This document shows, in pieces, positions 46,334-57,592 of a stretch of 64,000 bases of DNA. Below the pieces are notes generated by a model. It was not told where the DNA came from. It saw only the letters and a program-made list of their open reading frames with translations, and did not search any database. How positions within the stretch are numbered: position 1 is the stretch's first letter; each line of letters opens with the position of its first letter. The DNA comes from Solanum dulcamara. Taxonomy: Eukaryota; Streptophyta; Magnoliopsida; Solanales; Solanaceae. The DNA lies in assembly GCF_947179165.1 (NCBI RefSeq), contig NC_077238.1, forward strand, positions 60,433,257 to 60,497,256, in the 5' to 3' direction. The position numbers and the translations under genes were made by a program.

Positions 46334-46635
46334 TGATCGTGGGTGCATTTATGCATCCAATAGCAAAAAATAATCCATATTCATAGTAGAGTTTTAGAGA
46401 AAATTCTTATAGTTTAATTAATTGGTTTGAATACTTGTGTGTGAATATATCTAACAAATATGATTAAGCACTTTCAGGGCTTAATATAGAAGAATGGATG
46501 TTCAAAAGATGATTGGATTGAAATTGGAGCTTAAAGGAGAAGTTGGGAACAAATGTGAAGGAAATGCACCATGCTAGAGTGTGTCCGCGTTGCGCATTTA
46601 GCTCTAGTCATTTAATTCTGACACAAGAAATTTGT
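46334..46635 (+). repeat. A1 5' LTR, truncated
   Basis: It matches 55724-56000, for example 'cactttcagggcttaatat' and 'caaatgtgaaggaaatgcacca', then leaves the match at about 46600-46635 and runs straight into gag. About 1 kb of LTR, the primer site and the gag N-terminus are missing. Confidence 0.78.
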
Positions 46636-47660
46636 GACACCTACATACCAACTAGAGTGTCTCCTGATTATGTGAGGCTGACCTTATTTCCTTTTTCTCT
46701 ATTAGTATAGGCTAGAAGGTGGTTGAAGTCAGAAGCACCCAATTCCATTACTAAATGGAATGATTTGGCTCGCAAATTCTTATTTAGGTTCTTTCCTTCT
46801 GGGAAGATAACCAAGTTAAGTAGAAGTTGGGTGAAAATTTATACCAAGACTGGGACAGGTTCAAATATGTACTTATTAACTGTCATGATCATCACCAAGC
46901 TAACGAGGTTTTGGTCCATACCTTCACTGAAGGGTTGGAACCCAACACCAAAATTCTTCTTGATTCAGCTGCAGATGTATAAGATTTGGAGAAGATATAT
47001 GATGAGCTCTACACATTGCTGAACTGTATATCTCAAGGAAATCCATAATAGAATGGAGAAACTCTAGGCCTGTTATCCTAAAACAGATAGGTATGCTTCA
47101 AATAGATGATGTGACAACCTTGACAAAGCAGATTACAGCAATGTAAAACATGATGTCTACTCACCTCAATAACTTACCTTTGGTGAAGCAACAAGCTCTA
47201 GTGAATATAGTTCAGCAGCAATAGACATGGTGTGAAGTGTGTGACAGCAGTGAAAACATGTCAGAATATTATGATACAAATCCTGAATGTGTAAATTTTG
47301 TAGGGAAAGAACAAAGGGGTGGAGGCCAGAAAAATTATGGAAACACTTATGACCCCGGTTAGAGGAACCATCAAAACTTATCTTGGGGTGGAAACCAACA
47401 GAACCAACACCAAGGCCAAGGTCAATATAGACCAAAGGAGGAGACTAATACTACAATCAGCAAGTCTAGAGTAGCCAAAAATCAAGTAGTGTAGGAAACA
47501 TGAGCGTGAAAGACATGCTTAAGAAACATATGGCGGACCAAGATAAGCTAGTTGCAGATGTTCGCCAGTATCAAATCATAACTCAAAATTTAGAGAAGCA
47601 GGTGGGATAGCTGGAAGTGCTCCAAATTCTCGCCCGCAAGGTAGGTTACCAGGTAACACT
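46636..47660 (+). pseudogene. A1 gag (Athila type)
   Basis: VSPDYVRLTLFPFSLLV, a stop, then ARRWLKSEAPNSITKWND and RKFLFRFFPSGKITKLS (46650-46830). These are the diagnostic Athila gag blocks. A frameshift follows at about 46840. Further on WCEVCDSSENMSEYYDTNP (47220-47285) is a degraded zinc knuckle, then VNFVGKEQRGGGQKNYGNTY and RNHQNLSWGGNQQNQHQGQG. The linker after it (47500-47640) has a heptad-like KDMLKKHMADQDKL stretch. It lacks the N-terminus and has several stops. Confidence 0.85.
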
Positions 47661-48525
47661 GATCAAAACCCCAAGTAGGTATATGCCGTAAGCACACTAA
47701 GTGGATAAAAACTAGCTAAGCTAGTGACACAAAGCAAAGGTAGTGAAGGTAAAGGTAAAGCTATAGAGGTTAAAGATGGTGATCCTAGCATACCACAGAG
47801 GGAGAAAGAGCCAAAGACAAAACCACCTCGCCCATTCCCATAAAAATTTAAAAAGAAGAAGAAGTGGGAATATTTTAAAAAATTCATAGATATGCTTAAG
47901 AAAGTTCAAATTAACTTGCCTTCGATTGATGTGTTGTAGGGTATTCCAAAATATGCCAAGTTTGTCAAAGATAGTGTGGCCAACAAGAGCAAGTTAGCTG
48001 AGTTTGAAAGAGTAGCACTCATTGAAGGTTGTAGTTCAAGAATTTTGAACAAAGTAAAGCTACCAGCTACGCAAAAAGATCTAGATAGTTTCAAGGTATA
48101 GATAACTATTTGTAAGTGCAGTAATACAAGAGGTCTCTGTGATCTAGGTGCAAGTATAAACTTGATACCTAGATCTATGGTTAAGAGAATGGGCTTGGGA
48201 GAACCTAAACCAACTACCATTTTGTTATAATTAGTTGATCATTGTGTAGCAAAACCTGATGGTATTATTGAGGATGTGTTAGTTCAAGTAGGATCCCTCA
48301 TCTTTCCTGTTGATTTTACTGTATTAGATTTTTAAACCTAATCTAGAGGTTCCTTTTATTTTAGGAAATCCTTTCTTAGCAACAGGAGGTGCACTTATTA
48401 ATATTGTTTCATATAGGTTGACTATGAGAGAACATGACAAAGTTGAGGTGTTTGATGTATATCAGGCACTGAAATTGCCTATAGTCTATGAATAGTTATC
48501 TACTATAAGTATCATCAATAAGAAA
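47661..48525 (+). pseudogene. A1 protease region
   Basis: A Lys-rich segment (KFKKKKKWEYFKKFIDMLKK, 47845-47905) and INLPSIDVL, IPKYAKFVKD lead to the retropepsin. The active site reads LCDLGASINLIPRSMVKRMG at about 48140-48195, with Asp and the LGA box in place. The next block, VADGxIEDVLVQVG-like (48250-48300), is readable. Then the frame shifts at about 48330 before GNPFLATGGALI-like codons. Several TAG or TAA stops are present. It would process the polyprotein. Confidence 0.83.
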
Positions 48526-49700
48526 GTGGCAGCTCAATGCATTTCAACAAAAGATCCTTTAGAAAGAGTATTGATGGGTCAAGATATTGAAGGTGACAGG
48601 AAAGCTAAAGAAGTAGATAGTGTTCTTGACATTCCAAATGTCAACATGTGGAAAAAGAATGTGAAACCATTAAATAGAGAATTGAGTCCTTCATCCAAGC
48701 CATCTCTTGAAGAAGCTCCTAACTTGGAGTTGAAGCAACTCCCAGCCCATCTCAGGTATGCTTTTTTTGGAGTTAATAATACTTTACCTATAATTATTTT
48801 GTCGTCTTTGTTTGAGATGCAGGTCATAGAAGCAATTAAGGTGTTAAAAAGGCACAAGAAAGCAATTGGATGGCAAATGGCTGATCTTCATGGTATCAGT
48901 CAAGCTTCGTGCATGTATAGGATTTTTATGGAAGAAAGACATAAGGCTAGTCCACAAACACAACGCCGGTTAAACCCTATCATAAAAGAAGTGGTGAAGA
49001 AAGAGATAATTAAATATTTAAATGCAAGCATAATATACCCAATTTCTGACAGTAAGTGGGTAAGCCCAGTTCAGTGTGTACCAAAGAAAAGGGGAATGAC
49101 TGTAGTGACTAATGAGAAGAATGAGTTAATCTCCACTAGAATAGTGAAAGATGACGTATCTGCATGGATTACAGAAAGTTAAATGATGCCACGAGGAAAG
49201 ATCTCTACCCAGTGTCATTTATTGATCAAATGCTCAACAGGTTAGCAGGCTAAGAGTACTATTTTTTGTTAAATAGATATTCAGGCTACAACCAGATTAT
49301 CATTGCACCAGAGGACCAGGAAAAGACAACGTTCACATATCCTTATGGGACATATGCATTTAAGCATATGCCATTTGGTCTTTGCAATGCCTCTGCCACT
49401 TTTCAGAGATGCATAATGGTGATCTTCTATGATGTGGTGGAAGAGTTTGTTGAAATCTTTATGGAGGAACTTTTAGTGTTTGGAGAATCTTTTGATCTAT
49501 GTTTAAAAAATTTAGAGAAGGTATTAGCAATGTGTGAGGAAACGAATCTCATCCTCAATTGGAAAAAATGCCATTTTTTGGTAAAGAAGGGAATTGTATT
49601 GGGGAAAAAGTTTATAAATATGGTTTGGAGGTAGACAAAGCTAAAATTGAGTTATTAAGAAGCTCCCACCACCAGTCTCGGTAAAAGATGTCCGAAGTTT
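48526..49700 (+). pseudogene. A1 reverse transcriptase with all catalytic Asp replaced
   Basis: Open at 48526-49182: ELKQLPAHLRYAFFG, VLKRHKKAIGWQMADLHGIS, CMYRIFMEE and IIYPISDSKWVSPVQCVPKK. After a frame break come MDYRKLNDATRKDLYPV and, at about 49255-49290, YYFLLNRYSGYNQI, where the first catalytic Asp is Asn. At 49266-49634: FTYPYGTYAFKHMPFGLCNA, then EIFMEELLVFG at 49449-49480, where the two Asp of the YxDD-type box are both Glu. The palm and thumb are otherwise well kept (NLILNWKKCHFLV). The enzyme would not polymerise even with a whole frame. Confidence 0.9.
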
Positions 49701-50300
49701 CCTAGGTTATGATGGATTTTATCCATAATTCATTAAGGTTTTTTCAAATATTGCCAGACCCATGTGCAACTTGGTTGAAATGGAGGTAAAATTTAATTTT
49801 TAATGATAACTGTTTGTAGGCCTTTGAACTCTTGAAGAAGAGGTTGAATGAAGCCTCAATCCTGATAGCTCTTGACTAGGAGCTACCCTTTGAGTTGATG
49901 TGCAGTGCGAGTGACATAGCAGTGGGAGCAGTGCTAGGACAAAGGAAGGATAAATCTTTCACTCTATCTACTATGCCAACAAGACTCTTGACTCAACTCA
50001 GGCCAATTACACTGTGAAAGAGAAGGAGATGTTTGCACTGGTCTATGTATTTGATAAATTTTGCTCTTACCTGGTAGGTACTAAAGTGATTGTCTTTATT
50101 GACTATGAAGCTCTCAAGTACTTGTTGAACAAAAAGGATGCCAGACCCAGATTAATCAGATGGATGGTGCTGCTCCAAGAATTCGATATAGAAATCAAAG
50201 ATCAGAACGGATACAAAAATCAAACAGCAGACCCCACTTATCCAGGTTAGAGGATTCATCATATGTGGGTCCCTAAAGGTCGATAAAGAAAGAGTTTCCA
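49701..50300 (+). pseudogene. A1 RNase H
   Basis: After RT, a tether region (FSNIARPMCNLVE, AFELLKKRLNEA at about 49740-49860) leads to LMCSASDIAVGAVLGQRK at 49897-49945 and the open frame 50014-50250. That frame has EMFALVYVFDKFCSYLVGTK, VIVFIDYEALKYLLNKKD, RLIRWMVLLQEFDIEIKD and QTADPTYPG. RNase H Asp positions (CSASD, DYEAL) are visible, the latter with a His-to-Tyr type change at the usual DHxAL. Confidence 0.85.
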
Positions 50301-51660
50301 AGTGAGCAGCTATTGGCATTAGAGGTCAAATAAATCCCATGGTATGCTGATATTTTGAACTAAATAGTAAGTGAAATGTTTCCCCCTGAAGCAACCTCCC
50401 AACAAAAGAAGAGGCTAATGTTTGAAGCAAAGTTCTATATATGGGATGAACCTTACTTGTTCAAACAAGGTGCTGATCGGATGATAAGGAGATGTGTGCC
50501 TGAATTCGAGGTCCAACATATTCTACAAAGTCGCCATTCATCTGTATACGCTAGACATTATGTAGGAGAATGCACGGCTCATAAGGTATTGCAGTCTAGT
50601 TTCTTTTGACCTATTTTATTTAAAGATGTTGCAGGTTTTGTCAAAATTTGTGAACAATGCCAAAGGATGGCACCATATCAAAAAGGCATGTGATGACATT
50701 GAATAACATCCCGGAGGTAGAGATTTTTGATGTGTGGGGAATAGATTTCTTGGGTCCTTTCCCACCTTTATATGGAAATCAGTATATACTGGTGGTAGTT
50801 AATTACATTTCTAAATGGGTCGATGCCATTGCTTTTCTAACCAATGACTCTAAAGTGGTAAGTCATAGCCTTAAGAAGCATATTTTCATAAGGTTTGGCA
50901 CTCCGAGGGCCATCATCAGTGATGGAGGTAAGCATTTCATATACCAAACAATAAAGAATCTGTTAGCTAAGTTTTGTTTCAGGCACAAGGTTGGCACATC
51001 ATATCATCCCTAGACTAGCGTACAGGTTGAAGTGTGAATTAAATCCATTAGAAAATCGTCAATGCTATAAGAAAGTACTAGACCATTAATCTAGATGAAG
51101 TGCTTTAGGCCTATCGAACTGCGTCTAAAATACAAATCAGCAGTTCACCGAACCATATAGTGTTAGGAAAAGCATGTCACCTTTTGGTGGAGCTGGAACA
51201 CCAAGCATATTAGGCCATCAAAATGCTGAATCTAGACCCGGAGCTGGAAGGTAGAAAGAGTATGGATCAACTTCACGAATTGGAATAATTTAGATTCCAC
51301 GCTTATGAGAATGCGAAATTGTATAAAGAAAAGAAGAAGAGATGTCATGACAAGTATATAGTTGCTCACACATTTGAGCCAAGCCAAAAGGTATTGCTCT
51401 TTAACTCTCTTTTGCATCTCTTTCTAGGTAAGCTCCGATCAAAATTGAGTAGACCATTTGAGGTAGTGTGAATGTCGGCACATGGAGCTGTGGAACTATA
51501 GAATCGCACCATCAACAACATTTTTGGTGAATGGCCAATATGTTAAGCAATAATTTGGGCAATATGTCGATCGTAAAGAGGAAGAAATTGAGCTCAAGAA
51601 TGAATAAATCCGGAGATGAGTCATGCCGCGACTATAAATCAGGCATTACGCAGAAGGAAA
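50301..51660 (+). pseudogene. A1 integrase
   Basis: N-terminal zinc region at 50376-50690: KFYIWDEPYLFKQGADRMIR, RRCVPEFEVQHILQSRHSS, HKVLQSSFF, then CEQCQRM. Core at 50700-51013: IFDVWGIDFLGPFPPLYGNQ with the first Asp, YISKWVDAIAF, IFIRFGTPRAIISDGGKHF with the second Asp, and GTSYHP followed by a TAG. The Glu-bearing segment (51015-51060) is mutated. The C-terminal part [26 protein letters not shown] and [12 protein letters not shown] (51260-51420) runs to about 51560. There is no chromodomain, as expected for Athila. Confidence 0.87.
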
Positions 51661-52920
51661 CCCGTGAGGTAGTGTAAAAGTTTTTATAGTCATAGGTTAT
51701 AATTGGATTTTTTGAGTTTGTTAAATTTCATTTTGTTTTAGTGTATAAGTAGGATATTATAATTTTTACATGAAAAAAAGAAGCTTGCAAGATCTCTAAA
51801 ATAGTAGAATCCATGATGTCTCTACGTCACAGACCTCTCCTTCCCCGTTCAATTCTGGCCTGGGTATGTCTCGCAAAAAATTTCGAAAAACCCATGTCCA
51901 AGGAAAGAGTGCGCCAGGTCCGCATTGCAGACTTGGTTTATTCCTGTGTAAGTTTAATTTTTAAAATTTTTGTGCACCAAATAGTGTAGTCTGCGACGTC
52001 TTCATGTCGCCGACCTTGGATATTTTTCGGGCAGCATTAGTAAAAACGACATGCTTTAACCATTTTAATTGTTTTAACCCGACCTAGTTCCCTTTTAACC
52101 CTTAAAATTCACTTTTAATTTCATATTTTCAACCCCTTCACCGCACTTCACCTCTTCACCTCTCAAAATTCTCTCTTCTCAAGCAAAATCCACGACGCCC
52201 TAGTGAAATTCAAGCAAGAATTTCGAATTTCTTCTTCACCCACACAAGGTATGCATTCTTGCACTAATTTTATGATGTGGGTGGTTGAACTTGACATTGG
52301 TAAGTTCATGGACTTTGAGTTTTGCTCCATAACTTTGATTTTTTCTTTGATTCTTTGATTTAAATTGTCATGGGTATGTAAAGTTTGATGAGAATTTGCT
52401 TATTATGGGAAATGTTTTATGGTTTAAAGTTCTTGAATTGAAATCCTAGTTTTGATACTGTGGGGAGTTGATGCTTGTAGTTATGATTGATCATGTATGT
52501 TGAAGTCTTGAGTAAGTGTACATGTTATATTGTGTTAAATTTGGTTTGCTTTGTGAGTTAAGTGTGGGGTGAGCTTCTATTTTCCTAAGGTTTGGGTTAA
52601 AAGTATACTTTAAGTTTAGGGAGTTAACTTGGGATGATGCTTTATTGTTTAATCACGTATACTTGTAGCGGGGCATACTAGAATAAGGGAGGCTTCTACG
52701 AATTCATATTGTTTTTTTTCATCCTCTTGATTGATTGAAGTATAGATTGGTGTGAAGGCATGTACGCACATATTATTCGAATAAAGAGATGTTTGATTAC
52801 CTTCATATAACTTGCATGCTACTGTAATGTTTGAGTGTGGGGTTGAAGGCCTTCTAGTTGCGAAAGTACATGTAAGAGCTTATATGATTTTGTTGTGACT
52901 CATGCGCAGGAAATTTTGTC
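51661..52920 (+). other. A1 spacer between pol and third ORF, with possible internal promoter and intron
   Basis: No coding is visible. At 52130-52248 the strand is CT-rich (cacttcacctcttcacctct), like a plant 5' untranslated region. It ends in CACACAAG|GTATGCATTC with the donor G at 52249. The 661 bases after it are T-rich and end in GACTCATGCGCAG at 52909. This could be a leader and 5' intron for the ORF that follows. The AAG|GTATG context is the one seen in the gypsy LTRs here. Evidence is sequence pattern only. Confidence 0.4.
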
Positions 52921-54059
52921 ATCCAGTAAAATTATGATAAGGAACCAGCAGCCTCTAGTACCAGGAAGAGGAACACAAGTGTGCCTTTCATACCACATGC
53001 ACCATCTATGTCGCGAGGTAATCTCGTATGTTTGATTTCAAGGAAGTATATCAGGTGGGAAAGAATTGGTACAAAAAGAATACTGAAGCTCACTATATTT
53101 CAGATGTGCCTATAGAGGATGAGACCTTGTCCAGAGAATACCCACAAATCATGAGGAGATTAATGCAACTCAACATAAGTTTCTTATTCCCTAACACAGA
53201 GCCATGCAACTTGTACATGGTTAGGGAAGTCTATACCAATTACCAGCTGGATATTCACACTCATTATATCATAGTGCGGGGAGTTGATATTCCATTATCT
53301 CCTATGGCCATAAATGAGATATTTGAAACTGCAGAGTTTCCTACTACCCTCTTGATGGATCTTAATATTTCCCTACCTTACCAAGATATTCTCCACACTT
53401 TATATGGGTCCAACTCAACTACCAAGTAAGTCCATCATGAGCACCTGGGTTACCAGAAAGCTCTCCTATATGCCTATTTCAATAAGGAAGCTTGTGTGTG
53501 GCTGAAGATTGTGATTCATAGCCTTATCCTAGGCCTACACTACACGGATGTGAGGAGGGATAGGGTGTGTTTGGTATATTCCCTTATAAAGGGTATTGAG
53601 ATTAATGTAGGTGCGATGATCAACTCAACTATCCATAACTGCAGAGTCCATCGCGGTTGAGGCTACGCCTTTGGAGGCCTAATCACCGAATTATGCCACA
53701 AGGTCGGGGTCCTCGAGGACCAGCATGATTATATAGCCCCCTTACTTCTGAAGCTTATGATGTTACCAAGATTAAGGGGCTAGACACAACTTATGGACCA
53801 GTCCTCTCTTCACTAAAGCGTGAGAAGCACGATGACATGATCACAGACCACATGTTTGGCCTGGAGATGCTTCGACACTGCACTGAAGGTCGTACTTCGA
53901 CGGAGGAGGAACTGCGTGAAGTGGAAAAAACAATATCCACTCAATGAGAATGCTATGTCTATACTAGTAGTTGGGCTTGATTTTTATGAGCCCATTGAGG
54001 ATGATATCCCCACTGATGAGGAAAAAATGATGGCAGTTTGGATGTTGAATAAAATTTAG
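52921..54059 (+). pseudogene. A1 third ORF: putative plant transposon protein domain (PF20167-like)
   Basis: A basic N-terminus (STRKRNTSVPF) precedes a one-base frame change, then the frame from 53028 runs with only two internal stops (53427 and about 53658) to about 53770. Blocks: YPQIMRRLMQLNISFLFPN, PCNLYMVREVYTNYQLD, IIVRGVDIPLSPMAINEIF, ACVWLKIVIHSLILGLHYTD, RRDRVCLVYSLIKGIEINVG and GGLITELCHKVGV. I recognise these as the domain annotated in plants as 'putative plant transposon protein'. A shifted C-terminal piece (53900-54057) ends YEPIEDDIPTDEEKMM, an acidic tail usual for that family. It lies behind pol, where Athila elements carry an env-like ORF. Its function is not known to me. 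It is less damaged than pol. Confidence 0.75.
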
Positions 54060-55704
54060 AGGTAGAGAATTTCACTACATTGAATGTTTTTGATCAGGCT
54101 GATGTAGAAGATATAGATGAGTAGATAGGGAAGTCTCCTATGTCATCTATTTTGAATGTGTATGTGTATGACACTGAGGGCAGTGTCAATTATTTAAGAA
54201 TGGGGTGGGAGATTGAATGTTTACTATATACATTTGTGTTATTTTGTAAAGCTGCTTTAGTTATTTTCATCTCAGTTGAAATGTTTAGATGTTTTATTTT
54301 AGATTTCACGGCATTTGTTTTCAATTTTTTGGCCATGGATAGTCCCCTTGAAATGTACAAAAAAATGTTATTTATATATGATCTTTTCTTTATTTATTTT
54401 TATTGTGGTAATGTGTACGTGAAGTGTTTTTCGAAGACACAAGATTGCATAAATAGCTAGCAAATGAGTTGAAAAGCATGAATTCTAAGAAAGCATTGAC
54501 TGAGTCAAAACACCTACAACTCTGTTGTTAGACTTTAATGTGTAAGTTTAATTTGGAATCATGTGATTGATTGGGTTGAAATATCATTAAATTTTTCATT
54601 CTTAAATTAAGCATGTGTCATGTGTGTCAGAGGTTGATTTTGTGCAGTCCTTGTTACTCTTGATTGCTAGAACTTGCCAATGTTTTTGTGTAGAGAAAAC
54701 AAAGGAAGGTTAGAATTAGGAAAAGGATCTAGGCATTTATTTGGTAGCCTCAGTTCAAAATGACTAATTGTAAAAACCCACCGTGATGTAATTCCATAGT
54801 TAGCCCTTTTGATCCTTTGACTAATTATTTGGTAGCCTCATTCGAAGCCTATTCCCATGTTTTTCTTAGACCAGAATTTTGATCCAAAAAGCCCAAGCTC
54901 TTTAGGAAAGAATAAGTCAAGAAATAGGGGGTTGCAACCTTGTGTTACCAAGAGTAAAGTCGTAGGCGCAAAACTGAAAGGAAATCTTGTGTTAGGGATG
55001 AAAAGAATGTTGAAAGTAAAAATAAAGCCAACTATATTGTGGTTGTGAAGAAAAAAAGAGTAAGAATAACAAGACATTCCCAACACAGATACGTGAGATG
55101 AAAAGAGAAAGGGTAAGCTAGAGAAAGAATAAAGTGATGAGAATGAGGTTATGAAGAAATTGCATGGAATGAATAAATGTAGTCTATTAAAAGAACTTGG
55201 GAACCTAGTCAATATACATGTAAATATTTACACCTACATGTCCCCTAGCCTACATTACAACCTCAAAAAATCCTAAGTGATTCTTAAGTCTTAGCTATAT
55301 TAATTGAGCTGCATATTACACTAAGGACAAGCCTATGGTTTATCTCGAGTAACTTGTGACTTCATTTGATAGAGTGAGCGAATTTTACTTAATAGCCATC
55401 GTTATTATGATCAGATGTGACTGCAAGAGTATATGGGTAATTCTTTTTTTGTTAGGGCACTTGTTTAGTAGAAGAATGGTCATCTTGAATGAGTTTTGGT
55501 TAAGCAATTTACGTGAGTTTGTTGCATGTCAAAGTCAAATTTAGAGGTTAGGTTATTTTGGGTCAGTCGGTTGTTTGAATGAAGCTAATGTGCTATGAAA
55601 GTAAAGTATTTGTGAAATCACTGTGGTTTGGTAGGGCTTCTTTACATGCATGATGTGTGGTTTTTGTGCTCTTAGGATTGAGAGTTTGTTCGAGGACGAA
55701 CAAA
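54060..55704 (+). other. A1 3' non-coding region
   Basis: About 1.6 kb between the third ORF and the polypurine tract. A hydrophobic frame at 54140-54460 comes from T-rich sequence and shows no signal peptide plus domain structure. A frame at 54838-55212 on the other strand is similar. Gaggacgaac just before the tract (55693-55702) resembles the E1 and E2 pre-polypurine segment. Confidence 0.6.
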
Positions 55705-55709
55705 ACTAT

Positions 55710-55723
55710 AAGTGTGGGGTGGT
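55710..55723 (+). other. A1 polypurine tract
   Basis: aagtgtggggtgg directly precedes the 3' LTR. It is the Athila-type purine tract. Confidence 0.8.
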
Positions 55724-57054
55724 GATCTTGGGTGCATTTATGCATCCAATAGACAAAATAACTCATGTTCATAGTAAAGTTTGAGAGAAAATTCTTATAG
55801 TTTAATTCATTTTTTAGAGTACTTGTGTGTGAATATAGCTAACCAACAGGATTAGGCACTTTCAGGGCTTAATATGGAAGAAAGGATGTTCAAAAGACGA
55901 TTGAATTGAAAGTGGATCTTAAAGGAGAAGTTGGAAACAAATGTGAAGGAAATGCACCACGTAAGAGTGCCAGCCATTTAATTCCGACACTTGGAATTTA
56001 TTTGGCTAAACAGAGGAGTATGCGTATGGTCCGCGATGTGGACCTGGTTTTGGAGAGATGAAATTTTGTCAAAGAAGAAAATGCAAAATTATACTATGCA
56101 GAAATACATCCATGTCGCGAGCTTCACTACAGGAGTTGAAACTTTGCATATTTCGAGGCTATAAATAGTCCACTTGTATTTTAATTTAAAACATTCAGTT
56201 TTTATTTCACGTTTGGACGAAGGAAGATGGAAGGAGAACTCTCTTAGGATTTTATTTCTTCTTCTCTTTTATTTGTAAGTTGGGTTTTATGCTATTTATT
56301 GTGCTTTGGATTCTTTCAAAAATTATAATTGTCTAAAATTCCTTGTTCTTGGGTTGTAGCCACAAGATAAAGGTTTAATATAGTTTGCTTTGATTGAAAA
56401 AGGTGTCTTTCATATAGTTGCTCTTATATTCTTATTTATACTATTTTAATTCTTGATCAACATTAAAATACATTAGTTTTCTACCCGGAACTCGAGAGAT
56501 AGAAGGGAGATACAACACTAGAATATAAGGAGTATTTTTGTTCTAGAATTTCCTAGGATAATTCATTTATAGGATGCCCGTGACACATACCTATACAACA
56601 TACATTGTTGTTAGACAGGATGATAGAATTAAAGCATCAGTGTAGGTTCATGCCTTTCCCTGCTCAATGATATAGTTAGGCTGCCAACATAGGTAGGCAA
56701 TTAGAGTTTGAGAGACCGTAATTATAAAATCAACCCTATAAATTAGTAATTGAAAGACCCATTAAATTCCAGAGTGAAGTATGTTAGACCTTAAATCTGC
56801 GAGTGCTACAACCCTAGAGTTTATGTATTCATTTGATCACAACTTACTAATGTGCTAAATTGTTTCTTAATAATAGTTTTAATAATGTAGTAGAAAATAT
56901 AACTGAAATCAACTTTTTTCAATACACACAAACAATGTAGTCAATTGAAAATGTTATTCACGCCTGATTAAAGTCCTTTGGGTTCGACAATCCACTTCTG
57001 AAAGGAGCCACTATATTACTTCTAAGACCACAAAAACTTGAGTGTGCTTTGGTA
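55724..57054 (+). repeat. A1 3' LTR
   Basis: About 1331 bases from tgatcttgggtgc to ...gtgctttggta. The final 60 bases ('gggttcgacaatccact' then 'actatattact') are of the kind found at Athila LTR ends. A donor-like ATTTGTAAGTTG lies at about 56270. The right edge is placed by the resumption of E3 integrase. Confidence 0.78.
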
Positions 57055-57490
57055 GATACCCAGAGTTACAAGAAGAGTTATGCAGACCAGAGGGTTCAAC
57101 CCTTAGAGTTTATGAAGGGTGATCATGTATGTATTCGAGTGTCGCCCCTGAAGGGTGCGATGCAGTTTAAGAGGAAGGGCTAGCTCAACCCTCGATTCAT
57201 TAGTCTAATCGATATTTTGGGACTAGTTGGAGAGGTGACTTATAGATTGGCCTTGCCACCTAGATTATCGGTTGTGCATAATGTGTTTCATGTTTCCATG
57301 CTCTGAAAGTTTGTTCCCGTTGAGTCCCATGTGTTAGCACTCGATTGAGTGGAGTTGGGTCCAGATATGACATTTGAGGAGGAGCCTATAACTATTCTAA
57401 ATAGGAAGGTCCATACACTTAGAACCAAGGAGATAGCTTCAATGAAGGTATAGTTGATGCACCGTTCAGTTGGAGAGGGCACTTAGGAGA
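57055..57490 (+). pseudogene. E3 integrase C-terminal part, after A1
   Basis: Continues the reading interrupted at 46333: KKSYADQRVQPLEFMKGDHV, then VSPLKGAMQFKRKG, a stop, LNPRFI, VGEVTYRLALPPRLSVVHNV and FHVSML. Then ELGPDMTFEEEPITILNRKV and LRTKEIASMKV, which match the C-terminal end of Tekay-type integrase with the start of a chromodomain-like tail. At least four stops. Confidence 0.86.
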
Positions 57491-57499
57491 TAAAAAAAA

Positions 57500-57500
<1 letters not shown>

Positions 57501-57533
<33 letters not shown>
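57501..57533. repeat. (GT)n(AT)n microsatellite
   Basis: gtgtgtgt followed by about twelve AT units, at the end of the E3 coding remnant. It is likely to vary in length between accessions. Confidence 0.95.
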
Positions 57534-57570
57534 ATTTGATGGAGTTATCATTTCATAATCATGAGATCAT

Positions 57571-57592
57571 GATTGGGAGGTGGTGATAGGTG
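57571..57592 (+). other. E3 polypurine tract
   Basis: gattgggaggtggtgatagg immediately before the 3' LTR start at 57593. Confidence 0.7.

Larger units (their letters stand above)
46334..57054 (+). mobile_element. A1: Athila-like Ty3/gypsy element with extra ORF, nested in E3
   Basis: The two LTR starts tgatcgtgggtgcatttatg (46334) and tgatcttgggtgcatttatg (55724) define the family. The right end is placed at about 57054 by where E3 integrase resumes. The inside has Athila-type gag with CEVC knuckle and NTYDPG..NHQNLSWGG, then protease, RT, RNase H, integrase, and a third ORF region (52921-54059). The target duplication is not clear (acgac before, gatac after). The 5' LTR is reduced to about 300 bases. 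Large, non-chromodomain, and 10.7 kb long, as expected of the Athila lineage. Confidence 0.85.

Noticed and set aside
54140..54460. Hydrophobic 106-codon frame after the A1 third ORF as an envelope-like protein
   Set aside because: The hydrophobicity comes from T-rich non-coding sequence. I see no signal peptide, cleavage site or single clear membrane anchor, and no homology I recognise.
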